Part shown: one piece after another, positions 1-10,315 of the stretch
Layout of the letters: each line of letters opens with the position of its first letter
How positions within the stretch are numbered: the first letter of the stretch is position 1
Source: Kaistia hirudinis
Lineage (GTDB): Bacteria > Pseudomonadota > Alphaproteobacteria > Rhizobiales > Kaistiaceae
Direction: 5' to 3'
Length of the DNA: 64,000 nt
Assembly (NCBI RefSeq): GCF_014196455.1
Contig: NZ_JACIDS010000002.1
Span: 186,001 to 250,000 of the forward strand
The notes under the pieces: generated by a model
The model's input: only the letters and a program-made list of their open reading frames with translations
Databases searched by the model: none
What the model was told of the DNA's origin: nothing
Program-made: the position numbers and the translations under genes

Positions 1-576
1 GACTTCCACACCGGCACGACGGGTTTCGAGGTCGCGGCCTTCAACATCGGCGGCATGGATGTGCCGGCGGTGAAGGCGATGATCGAGCTCTATCCCGTCG
101 ACCAGATCTTCGACAATCACGTCTATCCGGGCGTGCTGCACAACGCCTTCATGGATGCCGGCATCCCCGCCTTCACGCCGGAGATCGGCGCCGCGCGCGT
201 GCTCGATCTCGACATGGCCGCGCTGTTCGTCGAGGGGACGATGAACGTCCTCAAGCATTACGGCATCGTCGCCGGGCCGATGGGGCGCACGGGCAAGGAC
301 GTCGACGTCTTCACCGGCAACAGCGCCTTTCCGATCCTGGCGAGGGAGGGCGGGCTGGTCGAGCCGCTGGTCCGGCTGGGTGACCGCGTCCAGCCCGGAC
401 AGAAGATCGCCATCCAGCGCAACAGCTTCGGCGAGATCGTCGCCGAATATGAAACCGCCGTCGCCGGCGTGGTGACGGGCCAGCGCAGCGACGCCATGGC
501 CGAACCCGGCAACCCGCTGGCCTTCATCCTGTTCCACCGCGACGCCCAGGACGGCGCGGAGAGCTATCCGGAGTGA
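1..576 (+). CDS. Succinylglutamate desuccinylase/aspartoacylase family protein, 3' part
   Basis: The reading frame is open from base 1, so the gene starts outside the window; 191 residues are visible. The visible part opens with DFHTGTTGFE, which fits the 'D-x-H-T-G' strand of the zinc-dependent carboxypeptidase-like AstE/AspA family. The C-terminal third (around PLVRLGDRVQPGQKIA) looks like the beta-barrel domain typical of the family. Members hydrolyse N-acyl amino acids or related amides. The zinc-binding HxxE motif lies upstream and cannot be checked, so the substrate is unknown. A perfect hairpin at 602-620 follows the stop codon. Confidence 0.8.
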   Translation, partial: DFHTGTTGFEVAAFNIGGMDVPAVKAMIELYPVDQIFDNHVYPGVLHNAFMDAGIPAFTPEIGAARVLDLDMAALFVEGTMNVLKHYGIVAGPMGRTGKDVDVFTGNSAFPILAREGGLVEPLVRLGDRVQPGQKIAIQRNSFGEIVAEYETAVAGVVTGQRSDAMAEPGNPLAFILFHRDAQDGAESYPE

Positions 577-1092
577 GCGGGCGAGGCGCCGGCGCTTTTC
601 CCCTCTCCCTGAGGGAGAGGCCTGACGGCCTTGGCGTCGCCGGGAGCGCAGCGAGCGAGAGGCCTTAGGGCGGCAGGGTGAGGGTTTACGGCCTCGACGA
701 GGAGGGACCGAACGGCGCCGGCTGGCCGCTCCCCTCGACCCGCCGCTGGAGGGCAAATCGAAAACGCCTCGGCGTTTTCGGGGAGGGGGCTGAGTCACCC
801 TCTTCTCCCTCCCCCCTTGTGGGGGAGGGCCGGGGAGGGGGGGGTACCCCGCCGTGACCTCTCCGATCCGTCCTCACGCCAAGCCCCGCACCCCCCCTCT
901 CCAGCTCTCCCCCACAAGGGGGGAGAGGGCAGGCCGTCGCGCTGCATCAACGCCAAGCACGCTTCGGCTGGCGCCGAAGCTACCCAGGCCCAAGGGCTGG
1001 GTGCTTGCGTCCCAAGTGCTGCTCGGGCCCTTGATCCAAACAGAGAAATAGAACATATATAGAACCGAGATGCAATCTGTAGGAGCGGATTC
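577..1092. repeat. Gene-free region with REP-like palindromes
   Basis: I see no credible gene in these 516 bases. There is a perfect 9-bp stem palindrome at 602-620 (CCTCTCCCT-G-AGGGAGAGG). Two inverted copies of a 'CTCCCCC-cttgtg-GGGGGAG' element lie at about 803-840 and 895-932. Related elements occur at 35817-35940 and 39138-39267. The last 60 bases are AT-rich and probably hold the promoter of the next gene. Confidence 0.6.
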
Positions 1093-1578
1093 GTGGACGC
1101 CAACACTATCGCACTCAAGCTCGTGCTCGACGCCGTTGCCGAGCCGACGGAGATTGGCACGGTGATGGATCGATTGCGCCTCCAAAAGGCGATATACTTG
1201 ATTCAGGCCTCTGGTGTGAATTTGGGCTATTCCTATAGTTGGTATGTTCGAGGGCCGTATTCAACAAATCTCACAAAAGACTATTATCGATTGAGTGATG
1301 AACTGAGATCTTCTGCGTCCGAAGTGGAGCAGTACAATCTTAGTCCAGGACTAAATACAGGACTCGCGAAGGCAAAGGATATTTTGAATAAGCCTTCTGG
1401 CGTTGGCTTAGGTGTGCCAAATTGGTATGAATTACTTGCGTCTATTCACTATCTAATGACATATAGTCGTTTAGACTTTGGCAAAATGAAAGAATTGTTG
1501 TCGGCAGAGAAGCCGCATCTGAGAGATTTTATCGACGTGGGCTACAATAGGCTTCGGCAGTGCGGGTATCTTAGCTAA
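1093..1578 (+). CDS. YwgA-like small protein (possible partner of the HD phosphohydrolase)
   Basis: This is a 161-residue protein with a GTG start and a well-placed TAGGAG about 7 bases upstream. Residues 27-58 (RLRLQKAIYLIQ ... YSYSWYVRGPYSTNL) carry the 'LQK-x-IYLL ... YGPYS-x-L' pattern of Bacillus YwgA; the same broad pattern occurs in Panacea/SocA-type antitoxin domains. In B. subtilis ywgA lies next to ywfO, an HD phosphohydrolase gene, and here too an HD gene follows at once in the same frame. No membrane segment or signal peptide is seen. Base composition is clearly AT-richer than the flanking chromosome, suggesting transfer. Its biochemical role is unknown; regulator or antitoxin of the HD enzyme is an inference. 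Confidence 0.6.
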   Translation: MDANTIALKLVLDAVAEPTEIGTVMDRLRLQKAIYLIQASGVNLGYSYSWYVRGPYSTNLTKDYYRLSDELRSSASEVEQYNLSPGLNTGLAKAKDILNKPSGVGLGVPNWYELLASIHYLMTYSRLDFGKMKELLSAEKPHLRDFIDVGYNRLRQCGYLS

Positions 1579-1596
1579 TCGTTGACGAGGTATGGC

Positions 1597-3063
1597 GTGC
1601 TTGACGAATTCTTTCGTAGAAGAATTTCCGATCCCATACACGGGAATATCGGGCTAAGCGACCTTGAGTCAGAGATTGTATCTTCTCGTGCGTTCCAGAG
1701 ACTGCATAATGTTCGTCAGCTTGGGCTGGCGCATCTTGTGTTTCCGGGGGCGGCCTATTCTCGATTTGCTCATTCGGTCGGAGCATGTTATAATGCATCC
1801 AGTATTTTGGAGTCGTTGCAAAGAAATAGTGATATCCAGATAGAAAAAAGCAGGATAATTGCGCTGAGATTGGCTGCGCTAGTCCATGATATCGGGCATT
1901 ATCCATTTTCACATGCTACAGAGCATTTGGTTGTTGATTACTATAAACGAAAAGATCTTCTTTTACAGGTGCGCCCGGCTGAAGCGTTTGTTGAGCGCGG
2001 CGCCGGGGATTTGCCATCCCCCATTGGCGATCTCACCCCCCTGGGGGTAAGTGACCCTCCTGCGTTTGGTCATGAGGATGTCGGCCGGCTGATTGTTTCA
2101 AGCGATTCGGAATTGGCAGAAATTTTCTTGCGTCATGGCTTAGATGCCGCTTTGGTATCCGAGCTATTAGGTAAAGCGATGCCGGAGCCGCTTCTTCCAA
2201 TAATAAGCTCCGATCTTGATTGCGATAGATTGGATTATCTCAACAGAACAGCCCACTTTAGTGGTACACCATACGGATCTGTTGATATTAGATTTCTTGT
2301 AGATCAATCAACGATTGACTGTGAGGGAAAGTTTTGTTTTGAGAATAAGGCGGTTCGGGCAGCTGATCATCTTTTGGTCTCGCGATATTACGATCATTTG
2401 CAGGTTCCGTTTCACAAAACTGTTGCTGCATTAGAATGGAGTCTGACGGAGTCTATCACAGCTCTGATGGACCGGGGCATTGTAGATTTTTCGTCGAGAG
2501 CAATAAGGGCTTCAATCGCTAACGGAATATGGAGGACGTTCGATGACTTCAGTATAATAGAGCGATTTAAAGAGCTGGCGATAAGTCTAGGTTCCAGCGA
2601 TCCAATTCTTAGTGCTCATTTGGAAGCAGTGCTAAACCGGAAGGCAGCAAAACTTTTGGCGGCTTGGGAGGATTTTGCTCCCTTGCTGAATGATGATGCC
2701 TACACACTAACGATCGATGCAGCTGAACGTGCTACCAAAGACGCAGCGACCAAATTCGGCCTCGACTCGAGACGGTTCCGAGTATGGCGGAACACGAAGA
2801 GAATATCTTCTGTGACATCTGGCGACAAGTTGGAGGATCTCGACGATGGGCAACTAGTTGAAGCGATCTTTATAAAGAATTCATTGACTAATCGAGCTGA
2901 ATTACTAGTCTCTCATAGAGAATCGTTGCTCTATCATTTATCAGATAAACGTTATACAGGGGTACGAATATACTATTTACCGGATGCAAATGACTCCCCG
3001 GATCTTCGAGATAAGCTGAGAAAGGAGGTAATTGGCGCGGTAAAAGCGCGGGCAACCTCCTAA
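1597..3063 (+). CDS. HD-domain phosphohydrolase, YwfO/dNTPase-like
   Basis: This encodes a 488-residue protein. GTG 1597 is preferred because GAGG lies 6 bases upstream; an in-frame TTG at 1582 would add five residues. Counting from TTG, it has [11 protein letters not shown] (13-23), a first histidine in RFAHSVG (H64), the HD motif [15 protein letters not shown] (H102/D103) and [12 protein letters not shown], whose aspartate (about D215) would complete the metal site. This is the layout of COG1078 HD enzymes, related to dGTPase/SAMHD1 nucleotide triphosphohydrolases. It follows the YwgA-like gene by 18 bases, so the two are probably co-transcribed. AT-rich composition and codon use set it apart from its neighbours. 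Nucleotide hydrolysis is predicted from the family; a defence role is inference. Confidence 0.8.
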   Translation: MLDEFFRRRISDPIHGNIGLSDLESEIVSSRAFQRLHNVRQLGLAHLVFPGAAYSRFAHSVGACYNASSILESLQRNSDIQIEKSRIIALRLAALVHDIGHYPFSHATEHLVVDYYKRKDLLLQVRPAEAFVERGAGDLPSPIGDLTPLGVSDPPAFGHEDVGRLIVSSDSELAEIFLRHGLDAALVSELLGKAMPEPLLPIISSDLDCDRLDYLNRTAHFSGTPYGSVDIRFLVDQSTIDCEGKFCFENKAVRAADHLLVSRYYDHLQVPFHKTVAALEWSLTESITALMDRGIVDFSSRAIRASIANGIWRTFDDFSIIERFKELAISLGSSDPILSAHLEAVLNRKAAKLLAAWEDFAPLLNDDAYTLTIDAAERATKDAATKFGLDSRRFRVWRNTKRISSVTSGDKLEDLDDGQLVEAIFIKNSLTNRAELLVSHRESLLYHLSDKRYTGVRIYYLPDANDSPDLRDKLRKEVIGAVKARATS

Positions 3064-3109
3064 TGTCCAAAAGCAAAACGAAACCTAAGCTGCTCGCATC
3101 CTTGCCTCT

Positions 3110-3343
<234 letters not shown>

Positions 3344-3380
3344 GACCGAACTCGGTCGGCGGGATTGGCCTCTCGTTCCA

Positions 3381-3782
3381 TCAAAATACGTCCAGCATAG
3401 TCACACCGTCGCCTATGATCTCGATGGTGGTTGCCTCGTAAGGGTTCTCGTCGGTGTAAAAGTCGACATAGTCCCCAGACGCCAGCCACATCCTGAGCAC
3501 GAACGGGGTAGGCAGCTCGAATCGCTCCGGTACTTGTCCGATGATCATCCATACCGGGATCGCGGTCGGGCCTTCTTCCCACTCATATGTACGACCTTCT
3601 AGGAAGAAGGCGACCTTTAGCATGGCATTGATGGATCGGATGCGGCCAAACGATATGGAGAAGTTGTAAATTCCGAGGCCAATCGACTCGATGGGATCGC
3701 CATTACAAAGCTTATCCAGGTACTCAAGAACTGAAGAGTCGAATTTCCTCAAGTCGTCTCCCCGAATATTTGTCGCCGGCAT
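3381..3782 (-). CDS. Protein of unknown function, 133 residues
   Basis: I do not recognise this family. It is a single compact soluble domain without signal peptide or membrane helix. It is rich in aromatic and acidic residues, with [10 protein letters not shown] (about 72-81) and [19 protein letters not shown] near the C-terminus, a beta-rich look seen in many small bacterial immunity-type proteins; that comparison is impressionistic. It starts with ATG at 3782 and lies between the partial ispG copy and intact ispG, on the ispG strand. Its composition is less GC-rich than ispG, so it probably arrived with the accessory block. Confidence 0.6.
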   Translation of the reverse strand: MPATNIRGDDLRKFDSSVLEYLDKLCNGDPIESIGLGIYNFSISFGRIRSINAMLKVAFFLEGRTYEWEEGPTAIPVWMIIGQVPERFELPTPFVLRMWLASGDYVDFYTDENPYEATTIEIIGDGVTMLDVF

Positions 3783-3877
3783 TGGACAGTTGCGCTATGG
3801 TCCGGTTCCCGCTGTCCCGCGTGAGCGCGGCGTGCCAGATGGCTCGGCTCGCGATCGACCTTAGCGCGGCGGTCGTC

Positions 3878-5131
<1,254 letters not shown>

Positions 5132-5190
5132 GGGGCGCTCGGTTCGTTCAAGGGGCGCTCTTGGGCATAGGTTCGCTCGGCCGGCGCATG

Positions 5191-5706
5191 TCACGCCGTC
5201 CGGCAGCGGGCGCAAAGGCCCCGGATCTCGATCACGGGCGAGCGCGGCGTGAAGGCGGCGGCGCGCGTCACCGCGTCGAGCGCGCCGGCGAGCTCGGCCG
5301 AGGCGGCCTCGGCGGCCGCGCCGCAGGCGTCGCAGAGCAGGAAGACGGTGACGGCGCCGGGATGGCCATGCACCGCCGTGCTGTGCGAGCAGGCGATATA
5401 GGCGTTGCGGCTCTCGATGCGGTGGGCGAAGCCGTGCTCGACGAGAAAATCGAGCGCGCGATAGACGCTGATTGGCGCGGGCCGCGGCCCGGTCAAGGCG
5501 AGGCGGTCGATCACGTCATAGGCGCTGGCGGGAACATGGCTTTCGGCGAGCGCGGCGAGCACCTTGCGGCGCTGGTCGGTGAAGCGCAGGCCCTGCGCGC
5601 TCGACACCGCCTCGGCGCGCGCCATCGCGCCCTCGGCGCAATGCTCGTGGTCGTGCTCGGTGTGCTCCAGCGCGGCGGCGCCGCTCTCGTGCTCGATCGG
5701 TTCCAT
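5191..5706 (-). CDS. Fur-family regulator, Zur-like
   Basis: This is a 171-residue Fur-superfamily repressor. It has a winged-helix region ([15 protein letters not shown] ... [20 protein letters not shown]), then the metal-binding dimerisation domain with two CxxC pairs (CDACG and CARC) that usually hold a structural zinc. The histidines of [10 protein letters not shown] and the two CxxC pairs fit Zur better than Fur. The N-terminus has a His/Glu-rich stretch, HTEHDHEHC, that could bind metal. ATG 5706 is chosen for the GGAAGG just upstream; the frame continues to 5844 without a better start. Specificity for zinc is inferred. Confidence 0.8.
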   Translation of the reverse strand: MEPIEHESGAAALEHTEHDHEHCAEGAMARAEAVSSAQGLRFTDQRRKVLAALAESHVPASAYDVIDRLALTGPRPAPISVYRALDFLVEHGFAHRIESRNAYIACSHSTAVHGHPGAVTVFLLCDACGAAAEAASAELAGALDAVTRAAAFTPRSPVIEIRGLCARCRTA

Positions 5707-5873
5707 CACCTTCCGCTCCGGGACAGGGGGCCCTGCGGCATGCCGCCCTTCTAGCACGCCTCGGCGCCCGATTGGACCCTTCAGCATGCGTATGCGGTTT
5801 CCGCGCCTCTCGCACTGCAATATATAGGGAGCGGGGAGAGGCATCCCACCTCTCGAACGATCGGAGACGGATC

Positions 5874-6671
5874 ATGGCTGACGGCAAGCATCTTACCGGC
5901 AAGACGGCGCTCGTCACGGGCTCGACATCGGGGATCGGGCTCGGGATCGCGAAGGCGCTCGCCGGGGCGGGTGCGAATATCGTCCTGAACGGCTTCGGCG
6001 ACGCGGGCGAGATCGAGGCGATCCGCGCGGCGCTGGCGTCCGAGAACGGCGTCGAGGCGCGCTACTTTGGCGCCGACATGACCAAGCCGGACGAGATCGC
6101 GGCCATGGTCGGCGGTGTCGAGAAGGAGTTCGGCGCGATCGACGTGCTCGTCAACAATGCCGGCGTGCAGCACGTCGCGCCGATCGACGAGTTTCCGATC
6201 GACAAGTGGAACCTGATCATCGCGCTCAACCTCTCGGCCGCCTTCCACGCCATCCGCGTGGCGCTGCCGGCGATGCGGAAGAAGGGCTGGGGCCGCATCA
6301 TCTCCACGGCCTCCGCGCATGCGCTGGTCGCCTCGCCCTATAAGGTCGCCTATGTCGCGGCCAAGCACGGCATCGCCGGCATCACCAAGACGGTGGCGCT
6401 CGAAGTCGCGCAGCAGGGCATCACCGTGAACGCGATCTGCCCCGGCTATGTCTGGACGCCGCTGGTCGAGAAGCAGATCCCCGATACGGCCAAGGCGCGC
6501 GGCATTTCCGAGGAGGAAGTGAAGAAGAACGTGCTCCTCGCCGCGCAGCCGACCAAGGAATTCGTCACGGTGGAGGAAGTCGCGGGCCTCGCCCTGTTCC
6601 TGACCACCGATGCGGCGAAGAACATCACCGGCGCGCTGCAATCGATCGACGGCGGCTGGACCGCGGAATGA
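5874..6671 (+). CDS. bdhA: 3-hydroxybutyrate dehydrogenase
   Basis: This 265-residue SDR enzyme interconverts (R)-3-hydroxybutyrate and acetoacetate with NAD, a step in breakdown of poly-hydroxybutyrate. It shows the TGSTSGIGLG cofactor motif, NNAGVQH, the catalytic serine in STASAHALVASP and YVAAK (YxxxK), plus NAICPGYVWTPLVEKQIPD, typical of BdhA rather than general SDRs. The start is ATG 5874 with GGAG upstream. It runs divergently from the Zur-like gene and overlaps the patatin gene by 4 bases, so the two are translationally coupled. Confidence 0.92.
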   Translation: MADGKHLTGKTALVTGSTSGIGLGIAKALAGAGANIVLNGFGDAGEIEAIRAALASENGVEARYFGADMTKPDEIAAMVGGVEKEFGAIDVLVNNAGVQHVAPIDEFPIDKWNLIIALNLSAAFHAIRVALPAMRKKGWGRIISTASAHALVASPYKVAYVAAKHGIAGITKTVALEVAQQGITVNAICPGYVWTPLVEKQIPDTAKARGISEEEVKKNVLLAAQPTKEFVTVEEVAGLALFLTTDAAKNITGALQSIDGGWTAE

Positions 6672-7741
6672 AGGTCCCGCGCCTCTTCCCGGGCCAGGCG
6701 AAGGCGGGTCCGGACGCCGGCAAGGGCAAAGGGGGGCGGCGGACGATCAATCTGGCGCTCCAGGGCGGCGGCGCGCACGGCGCCTTCACCTGGGGCGTCA
6801 TCGACGCGCTGCTCGAGGACGGGCGGCTCGCCTTTGACGGCATTTCGGGCACCAGCGCCGGCGCGATGAACGCGGTGGTGCTGGCCGATGGCCTCGTGCG
6901 CGGCGGCAACGAGGCGGCGCGCGAAAGGCTGGCGGAATTCTGGACCGGCGTCTCGCGCGCCAGCACGATCGGCGGGGCGCGCGACCTGCTGCAAAGCTGG
7001 ATGTCGTTCTGGAACGTCCCGGCCTTCCGCCCCACGCAATGGCTCGACATGATGTCGAACCTGACGTCTCCGTATGGTTTCAACCCGCACAACATCAATC
7101 CGCTGCGCGATCTCGTCGAGAGCCTCGTCGATTTCGAGCGCGTGCGCGCGGCGGCCTCGCCCAAGCTCTTCATCTCGGCGACCAATGTACGCAACGGCAA
7201 GATCAAGGTCTTCACCGATGGCGAGGTCACGGCCGATGCGGTGATGGCCTCGGCCTGCCTGCCCTATCTGTTCCAGACCGTGGTGGTCGATGGCGAGCCC
7301 TATTGGGATGGCGGCTTCATGGGCAATCCCGCGCTCTTCCCCTTCTTCACCGAGACGAAGGCGGAAGATATCCTTCTGGTCCAGATCAACCCGATCGAGC
7401 GCAACGACGTGCCGACCGGCACCAAGGAGATCCTGGAGCGGATGAGCGAGATCACGTTCAACGCCTCGCTCCTACGCGAATTCCGCGCCATCGATTTCGT
7501 CAATCGCATGCTCGACGAGGGCCGGCTCGATCCGAAGCGCTACCGGAGGAACCGCGTCCACCGCATCGATGGCGGCAAGGCGCTGGAGCGCTTTTCCGCG
7601 TCGACCAAGTTCGACACCTCTCCCGCCTTCTTCGAGCAGCTCCGCGATGCCGGGCGCGAGGCGGGGCACGAATGGCTGGATGCGCATTTCGCCGATGTCG
7701 GCGTCACCGGCACGGTCGATCTCCGCGCCCAGTTCGCCTGA
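6668..7741 (+). CDS. Patatin-like phospholipase
   Basis: This is a 357-residue lipid acyl hydrolase. The patatin signature is intact: oxyanion loop LQGGGAHGAF (about 30-39), nucleophile elbow GTSAG, and the DGG box in YWDGGFMGNP that supplies the catalytic aspartate. There is no signal peptide, so it is probably cytoplasmic. It is coupled to bdhA by an ATGA overlap; a patatin next to 3-hydroxybutyrate dehydrogenase is a frequent alphaproteobacterial arrangement, suggesting a role in lipid or PHB-granule turnover. The actual substrate is unknown. Confidence 0.88.
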   Translation: MKVPRLFPGQAKAGPDAGKGKGGRRTINLALQGGGAHGAFTWGVIDALLEDGRLAFDGISGTSAGAMNAVVLADGLVRGGNEAARERLAEFWTGVSRASTIGGARDLLQSWMSFWNVPAFRPTQWLDMMSNLTSPYGFNPHNINPLRDLVESLVDFERVRAAASPKLFISATNVRNGKIKVFTDGEVTADAVMASACLPYLFQTVVVDGEPYWDGGFMGNPALFPFFTETKAEDILLVQINPIERNDVPTGTKEILERMSEITFNASLLREFRAIDFVNRMLDEGRLDPKRYRRNRVHRIDGGKALERFSASTKFDTSPAFFEQLRDAGREAGHEWLDAHFADVGVTGTVDLRAQFA

Positions 7742-7753
7742 AAGGATCGCTTC

Positions 7754-8491
7754 ATGAGCAAGCTTCGCGGGCGGCGCGCCGCCGTCACCGGCGCGGCCAG
7801 CGGCATTGGCCGCGGCATCGCCGAGACCTTCGCGGCGGCGGGCGCGCGCGTCGCGATCCTCGATCGCGACATCGCGGCGGCGAGGGCGGTCGCTGCCGGC
7901 ATCGGCGACGCTGCGCTGGCGTTTGCCTGCGACGTCGCCGACGAAGCGTCCGTCGCCAGCGCCTTCGCCGCGATCGAGGCGGAGTTCGGTGGCGTCGATA
8001 TCCTCGTCAACAATGCCGGCGTGCTGCGCGACACGCCCTTTGCCGAAATGACGGTCTCAGAATGGGACCGCGTCATGGGCATCAATCTGCGCGGTACGTT
8101 CCTGTGCACGCAGCAGGTCGTGCCAGGCATGAAGGCGCGCGGCTGGGGCCGGATCATCAATCTCGGCTCGCAGCTCGCGCACAAGGGCGCGGCCGAGCTG
8201 TCGCACTATGTCGCCTCCAAGGCCGGCGTGATCGGCTTCACCAAGGCGCTTGCACATGAGCTCGCCCGTGACGGCATCACGGTGAACGCCATCTGCCCCG
8301 GCATCATCGAGACGCCGATGAGCGCCGGCGTGCCGCCCGAGGTGAAGGCCATGGTTGCGGCAAAGCTGCCGATCGGCCGTTTCGGCCGCGTCGATGAAGT
8401 CACCGGCGCGGCGCTGCTGCTCGCCTCGGACGAAGGCTCCTATTTCATCGGCGCGACGCTCAACATGAATGGCGGCGACGTGATGATCTGA
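7754..8491 (+). CDS. SDR-family oxidoreductase (FabG-like)
   Basis: A 245-residue classical short-chain dehydrogenase/reductase with [10 protein letters not shown] (cofactor loop), NNAGVL, the catalytic serine in [15 protein letters not shown] and ICPGIIETP. It follows patatin by 12 bases and is probably the third gene of the bdhA operon, which makes a hydroxyacyl or hydroxyacid substrate plausible. Sequence alone does not distinguish 3-oxoacyl reductases from sugar or alcohol dehydrogenases. Confidence 0.85.
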   Translation: MSKLRGRRAAVTGAASGIGRGIAETFAAAGARVAILDRDIAAARAVAAGIGDAALAFACDVADEASVASAFAAIEAEFGGVDILVNNAGVLRDTPFAEMTVSEWDRVMGINLRGTFLCTQQVVPGMKARGWGRIINLGSQLAHKGAAELSHYVASKAGVIGFTKALAHELARDGITVNAICPGIIETPMSAGVPPEVKAMVAAKLPIGRFGRVDEVTGAALLLASDEGSYFIGATLNMNGGDVMI

Positions 8492-8552
8492 GAGCGTTTT
8501 TTAGCGAAGTGGCCCCGGTTCGCGTGAAGACAACGCGACCCAGCAAAGAGCC
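8492..8552. repeat. Intergenic element with small hairpin
   Basis: The stretch between the SDR and the curlin gene contains CGCGT-gaagaca-ACGCG (8521-8537), a small hairpin between convergent genes. The surrounding sequence (GTTCGCGTGAAGACAACGCG) resembles a short repeat common in Hyphomicrobiales genomes. It occurs once here, so the repeat status rests on memory, not on this window. Confidence 0.35.
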
Positions 8553-8558
8553 TGGTGG

Positions 8559-8975
8559 CTACCAGCCCAACTGCACGGTCGCGCCCGTTCCGCTGTCGCC
8601 CTGCTGGACGACATCGGCATTCGTGTTCCGGCCGAACTGGAAGATGCCGTAGGAATTGGCGTTGCCAACCTGCTGCAGCGTCGCGGCATGGCCATCGCCC
8701 TGCTGTCGGACCACGCCGACATTGCCGGCACCATATTGCGCGAGGCCTGCCTGGTTGCCGCGGCCGAACTGGCGCACCAGCGCGCCGCTGCGGATGCCGT
8801 TATAGAGCGCATAGCCGCGCAGCCCGAAATCCATGATCTGCGCGTCCTGAGCGTTGCGCGGCGCGAGCGCGAAGCTGACCGAGCCGCCGGCGAGCGCGGG
8901 GGTCGCCAGCGGGGCCGCGCCGATCAGGGCGGCGAGGCCAGCGATGGTCAGCGTCTTGAGCAATGTGCGGGTCAT
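8559..8975 (-). CDS. Curlin-repeat secreted protein (CsgA/CsgB-like)
   Basis: This 138-residue protein has a signal peptide ending near ATPALA. From about residue 60 it carries curlin-type imperfect repeats of the Q-x-G-x-x-N form (VRQFGRGNQAGLAQYG, VRQQGDGHAATLQQVGNAN, FQFGRNTNADVVQQG), which form beta-strand-loop-beta-strand units in amyloid fibres on the cell surface. ATG 8975 has AGGAG 9 bases upstream. The gene shares strand and neighbourhood with the CsgH-like gene and another curlin gene. Whether it is the major fibre subunit or a nucleator cannot be told. Confidence 0.85.
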   Translation of the reverse strand: MTRTLLKTLTIAGLAALIGAAPLATPALAGGSVSFALAPRNAQDAQIMDFGLRGYALYNGIRSGALVRQFGRGNQAGLAQYGAGNVGVVRQQGDGHAATLQQVGNANSYGIFQFGRNTNADVVQQGDSGTGATVQLGW

Positions 8976-9085
8976 GGCGGCGTCTCCTGATGGGCCTTGC
9001 CTTGCGATGTCGCCACTTTCGCATTCGTCGGCTGAACCGTGCCGGAAGGCGCCATTCAGAGATCGTTCAGCCGCCGGATAACGAA

Positions 9086-9110
9086 AAGGCCCCGGTCATA
9101 CCGGGGCCTT
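9086..9110 (-). terminator. Rho-independent terminator after the csgH-like gene
   Basis: A perfect 10-bp stem, AAGGCCCCGG-tcata-CCGGGGCCTT, is followed on the minus strand by TTTTCGT. It lies downstream of the CsgH-like gene and upstream of the curlin gene at 8559-8975, implying separate transcripts. Confidence 0.8.
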
Positions 9111-9204
9111 GGAAAGCGATGCTTTGCGGTCATCTGGCGCCGATGGCCGTTCGTTCTCTTCTCAGCGTCTGGCATCGATTCACGGTCTGCCCGAACAAAG
9201 CTCC

Positions 9205-9304
9205 GTCATCCCGGACTTGATCCGGGATCCATTCAGCTGTGCTGCTGTTCATCCAGGCGCCCGATGAACCGGCGGTATGGATCCCGGATCAAGTCCGGGA
9301 TGAC
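9205..9304. repeat. Inverted pair of REP-like repeats (GTCATCCCGG family)
   Basis: The 26-base element at 9205-9230, itself nearly palindromic, is repeated in inverted orientation at 9279-9304. Similar inverted pairs occur at 48392-48497, 51757-51840 and 53673-53767, always between genes. Confidence 0.85.
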
Positions 9305-9352
9305 GGCGGCGTTGGTGGCGCCGTCTGTGCTCCAATCAAGACATCGATCTCG

Positions 9353-9772
9353 CTAAATCGCGCCGGTCACCTTCTTGGCGCAGCTGACGCTGGAGCCGCC
9401 TGCCGTCAGCTTGAGCGTGACGTTGTAGATGCCGCCTGCGCTGACGCTTACCTGTCCGAGCGGTGTCTCGCTGCCGGCCGCGGCCGTGAAGTCTCCGCCC
9501 TGGCGGATGTTCGACGAGCCGCCCGAGCCGCCGCCGGAGAGGCTGAGGCTGTAGGCGCCGCTGACGGTGCGGTCGGAGCGGACGACCGGCTGGATGAGGA
9601 TCGTGTCGCCCTCGAGGCTTTGCCGGATCTCGCAGCGCATCGGGCCGCTGGTCGTGACGGTGCCGGTGCTGTCGCTCGTGCGCCCGGCAGCGGCGACATT
9701 CGCGCCGGCGGCGATCGTACCGGCCAGCACCAGAACGGCGACGGCGGCGAAGCGCATGTCCTGACGGGTCAT
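9353..9772 (-). CDS. csgH: CsgH-like curli chaperone/inhibitor
   Basis: This is a 139-residue secreted protein with a signal peptide ending near NVAAA. The mature part starts CEIRQSLEGDTILIQPVV and continues as a small beta-sandwich with Gly/Ser-rich loops and a second cysteine near the C-terminus (SCAKK). That matches CsgH, an alphaproteobacterial periplasmic protein that keeps curlin from polymerising early. Placement between two curlin-repeat genes supports this. ATG 9772 has AAAGGAG upstream. The family assignment is from remembered sequence features. Confidence 0.75.
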   Translation of the reverse strand: MTRQDMRFAAVAVLVLAGTIAAGANVAAAGRTSDSTGTVTTSGPMRCEIRQSLEGDTILIQPVVRSDRTVSGAYSLSLSGGGSGGSSNIRQGGDFTAAAGSETPLGQVSVSAGGIYNVTLKLTAGGSSVSCAKKVTGAI

Positions 9773-9880
9773 GGACTTAACTCCTTTGCTGCGGGGAGGG
9801 GCCCCGGCGCGTTGCGCGCCGGCCGGCCCTCTCCTCCGTTTCGATGCGGGGCGGACGCGAAAGCGGGACTGCCGCCCGGC

Positions 9881-10315
9881 TCAGGGGCAGGCCTGCACGA
9901 AGGCCGCGACATTGCCGCTGCCGCCCTGGTTGACGTCGGCGGCGCAGCCATGGCCGACCTGCACGCCGGCCGCGACATTGCCATTGCCGTCCTGCGTCAG
10001 GACCGCCGTATGGCCCGAGCCGAACTGGCCGATGCCGGCGACATTGCGGTCGCCATACTGGTAGGTGGCGCCATAATTGCCCGCGCCCTGCTGGCCGATC
10101 GCCGACAGGTTGCGGCTGCCATATTGCTGGCCCGTGGCGCTGTTGAACTGGCCTTCCTGATAGACACGGACCCGGTTGCGCCAGCCATTCTGGACGCCGC
10201 CGGCCGAGTTCTGCCAGCCATACTGCTCGATGCGGACATCGTTCGCCGAGGCGGGGCTGGCGGCGAAGCCGGCCGCTGCGAGCAGGATGGCGCCGATGAG
10301 CGAGGTACGGATCAT
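9881..10315 (-). CDS. Curlin-repeat secreted protein with terminal cysteines
   Basis: A 144-residue protein with a signal peptide (MIRTSLIGAILLAAAGFAASPASA) and about five curlin-type repeats: EQYGWQNSAGG, YQEGQFNSATGQQYGSRN, GQQGAGNYGATYQYGDRN, GQFGSGHTAV and TQDGNGNVAAGVQVG. ATG 10315 is preferred over the upstream GTG because AAGGAG then lies 9 bases away. Unusually for a curlin it has two cysteines near the C-terminus (GHGCAAD and VQACP), which could form a disulfide. CsgG, CsgE and CsgF, needed for export, are not in the window. Confidence 0.85.
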   Translation of the reverse strand: MIRTSLIGAILLAAAGFAASPASANDVRIEQYGWQNSAGGVQNGWRNRVRVYQEGQFNSATGQQYGSRNLSAIGQQGAGNYGATYQYGDRNVAGIGQFGSGHTAVLTQDGNGNVAAGVQVGHGCAADVNQGGSGNVAAFVQACP

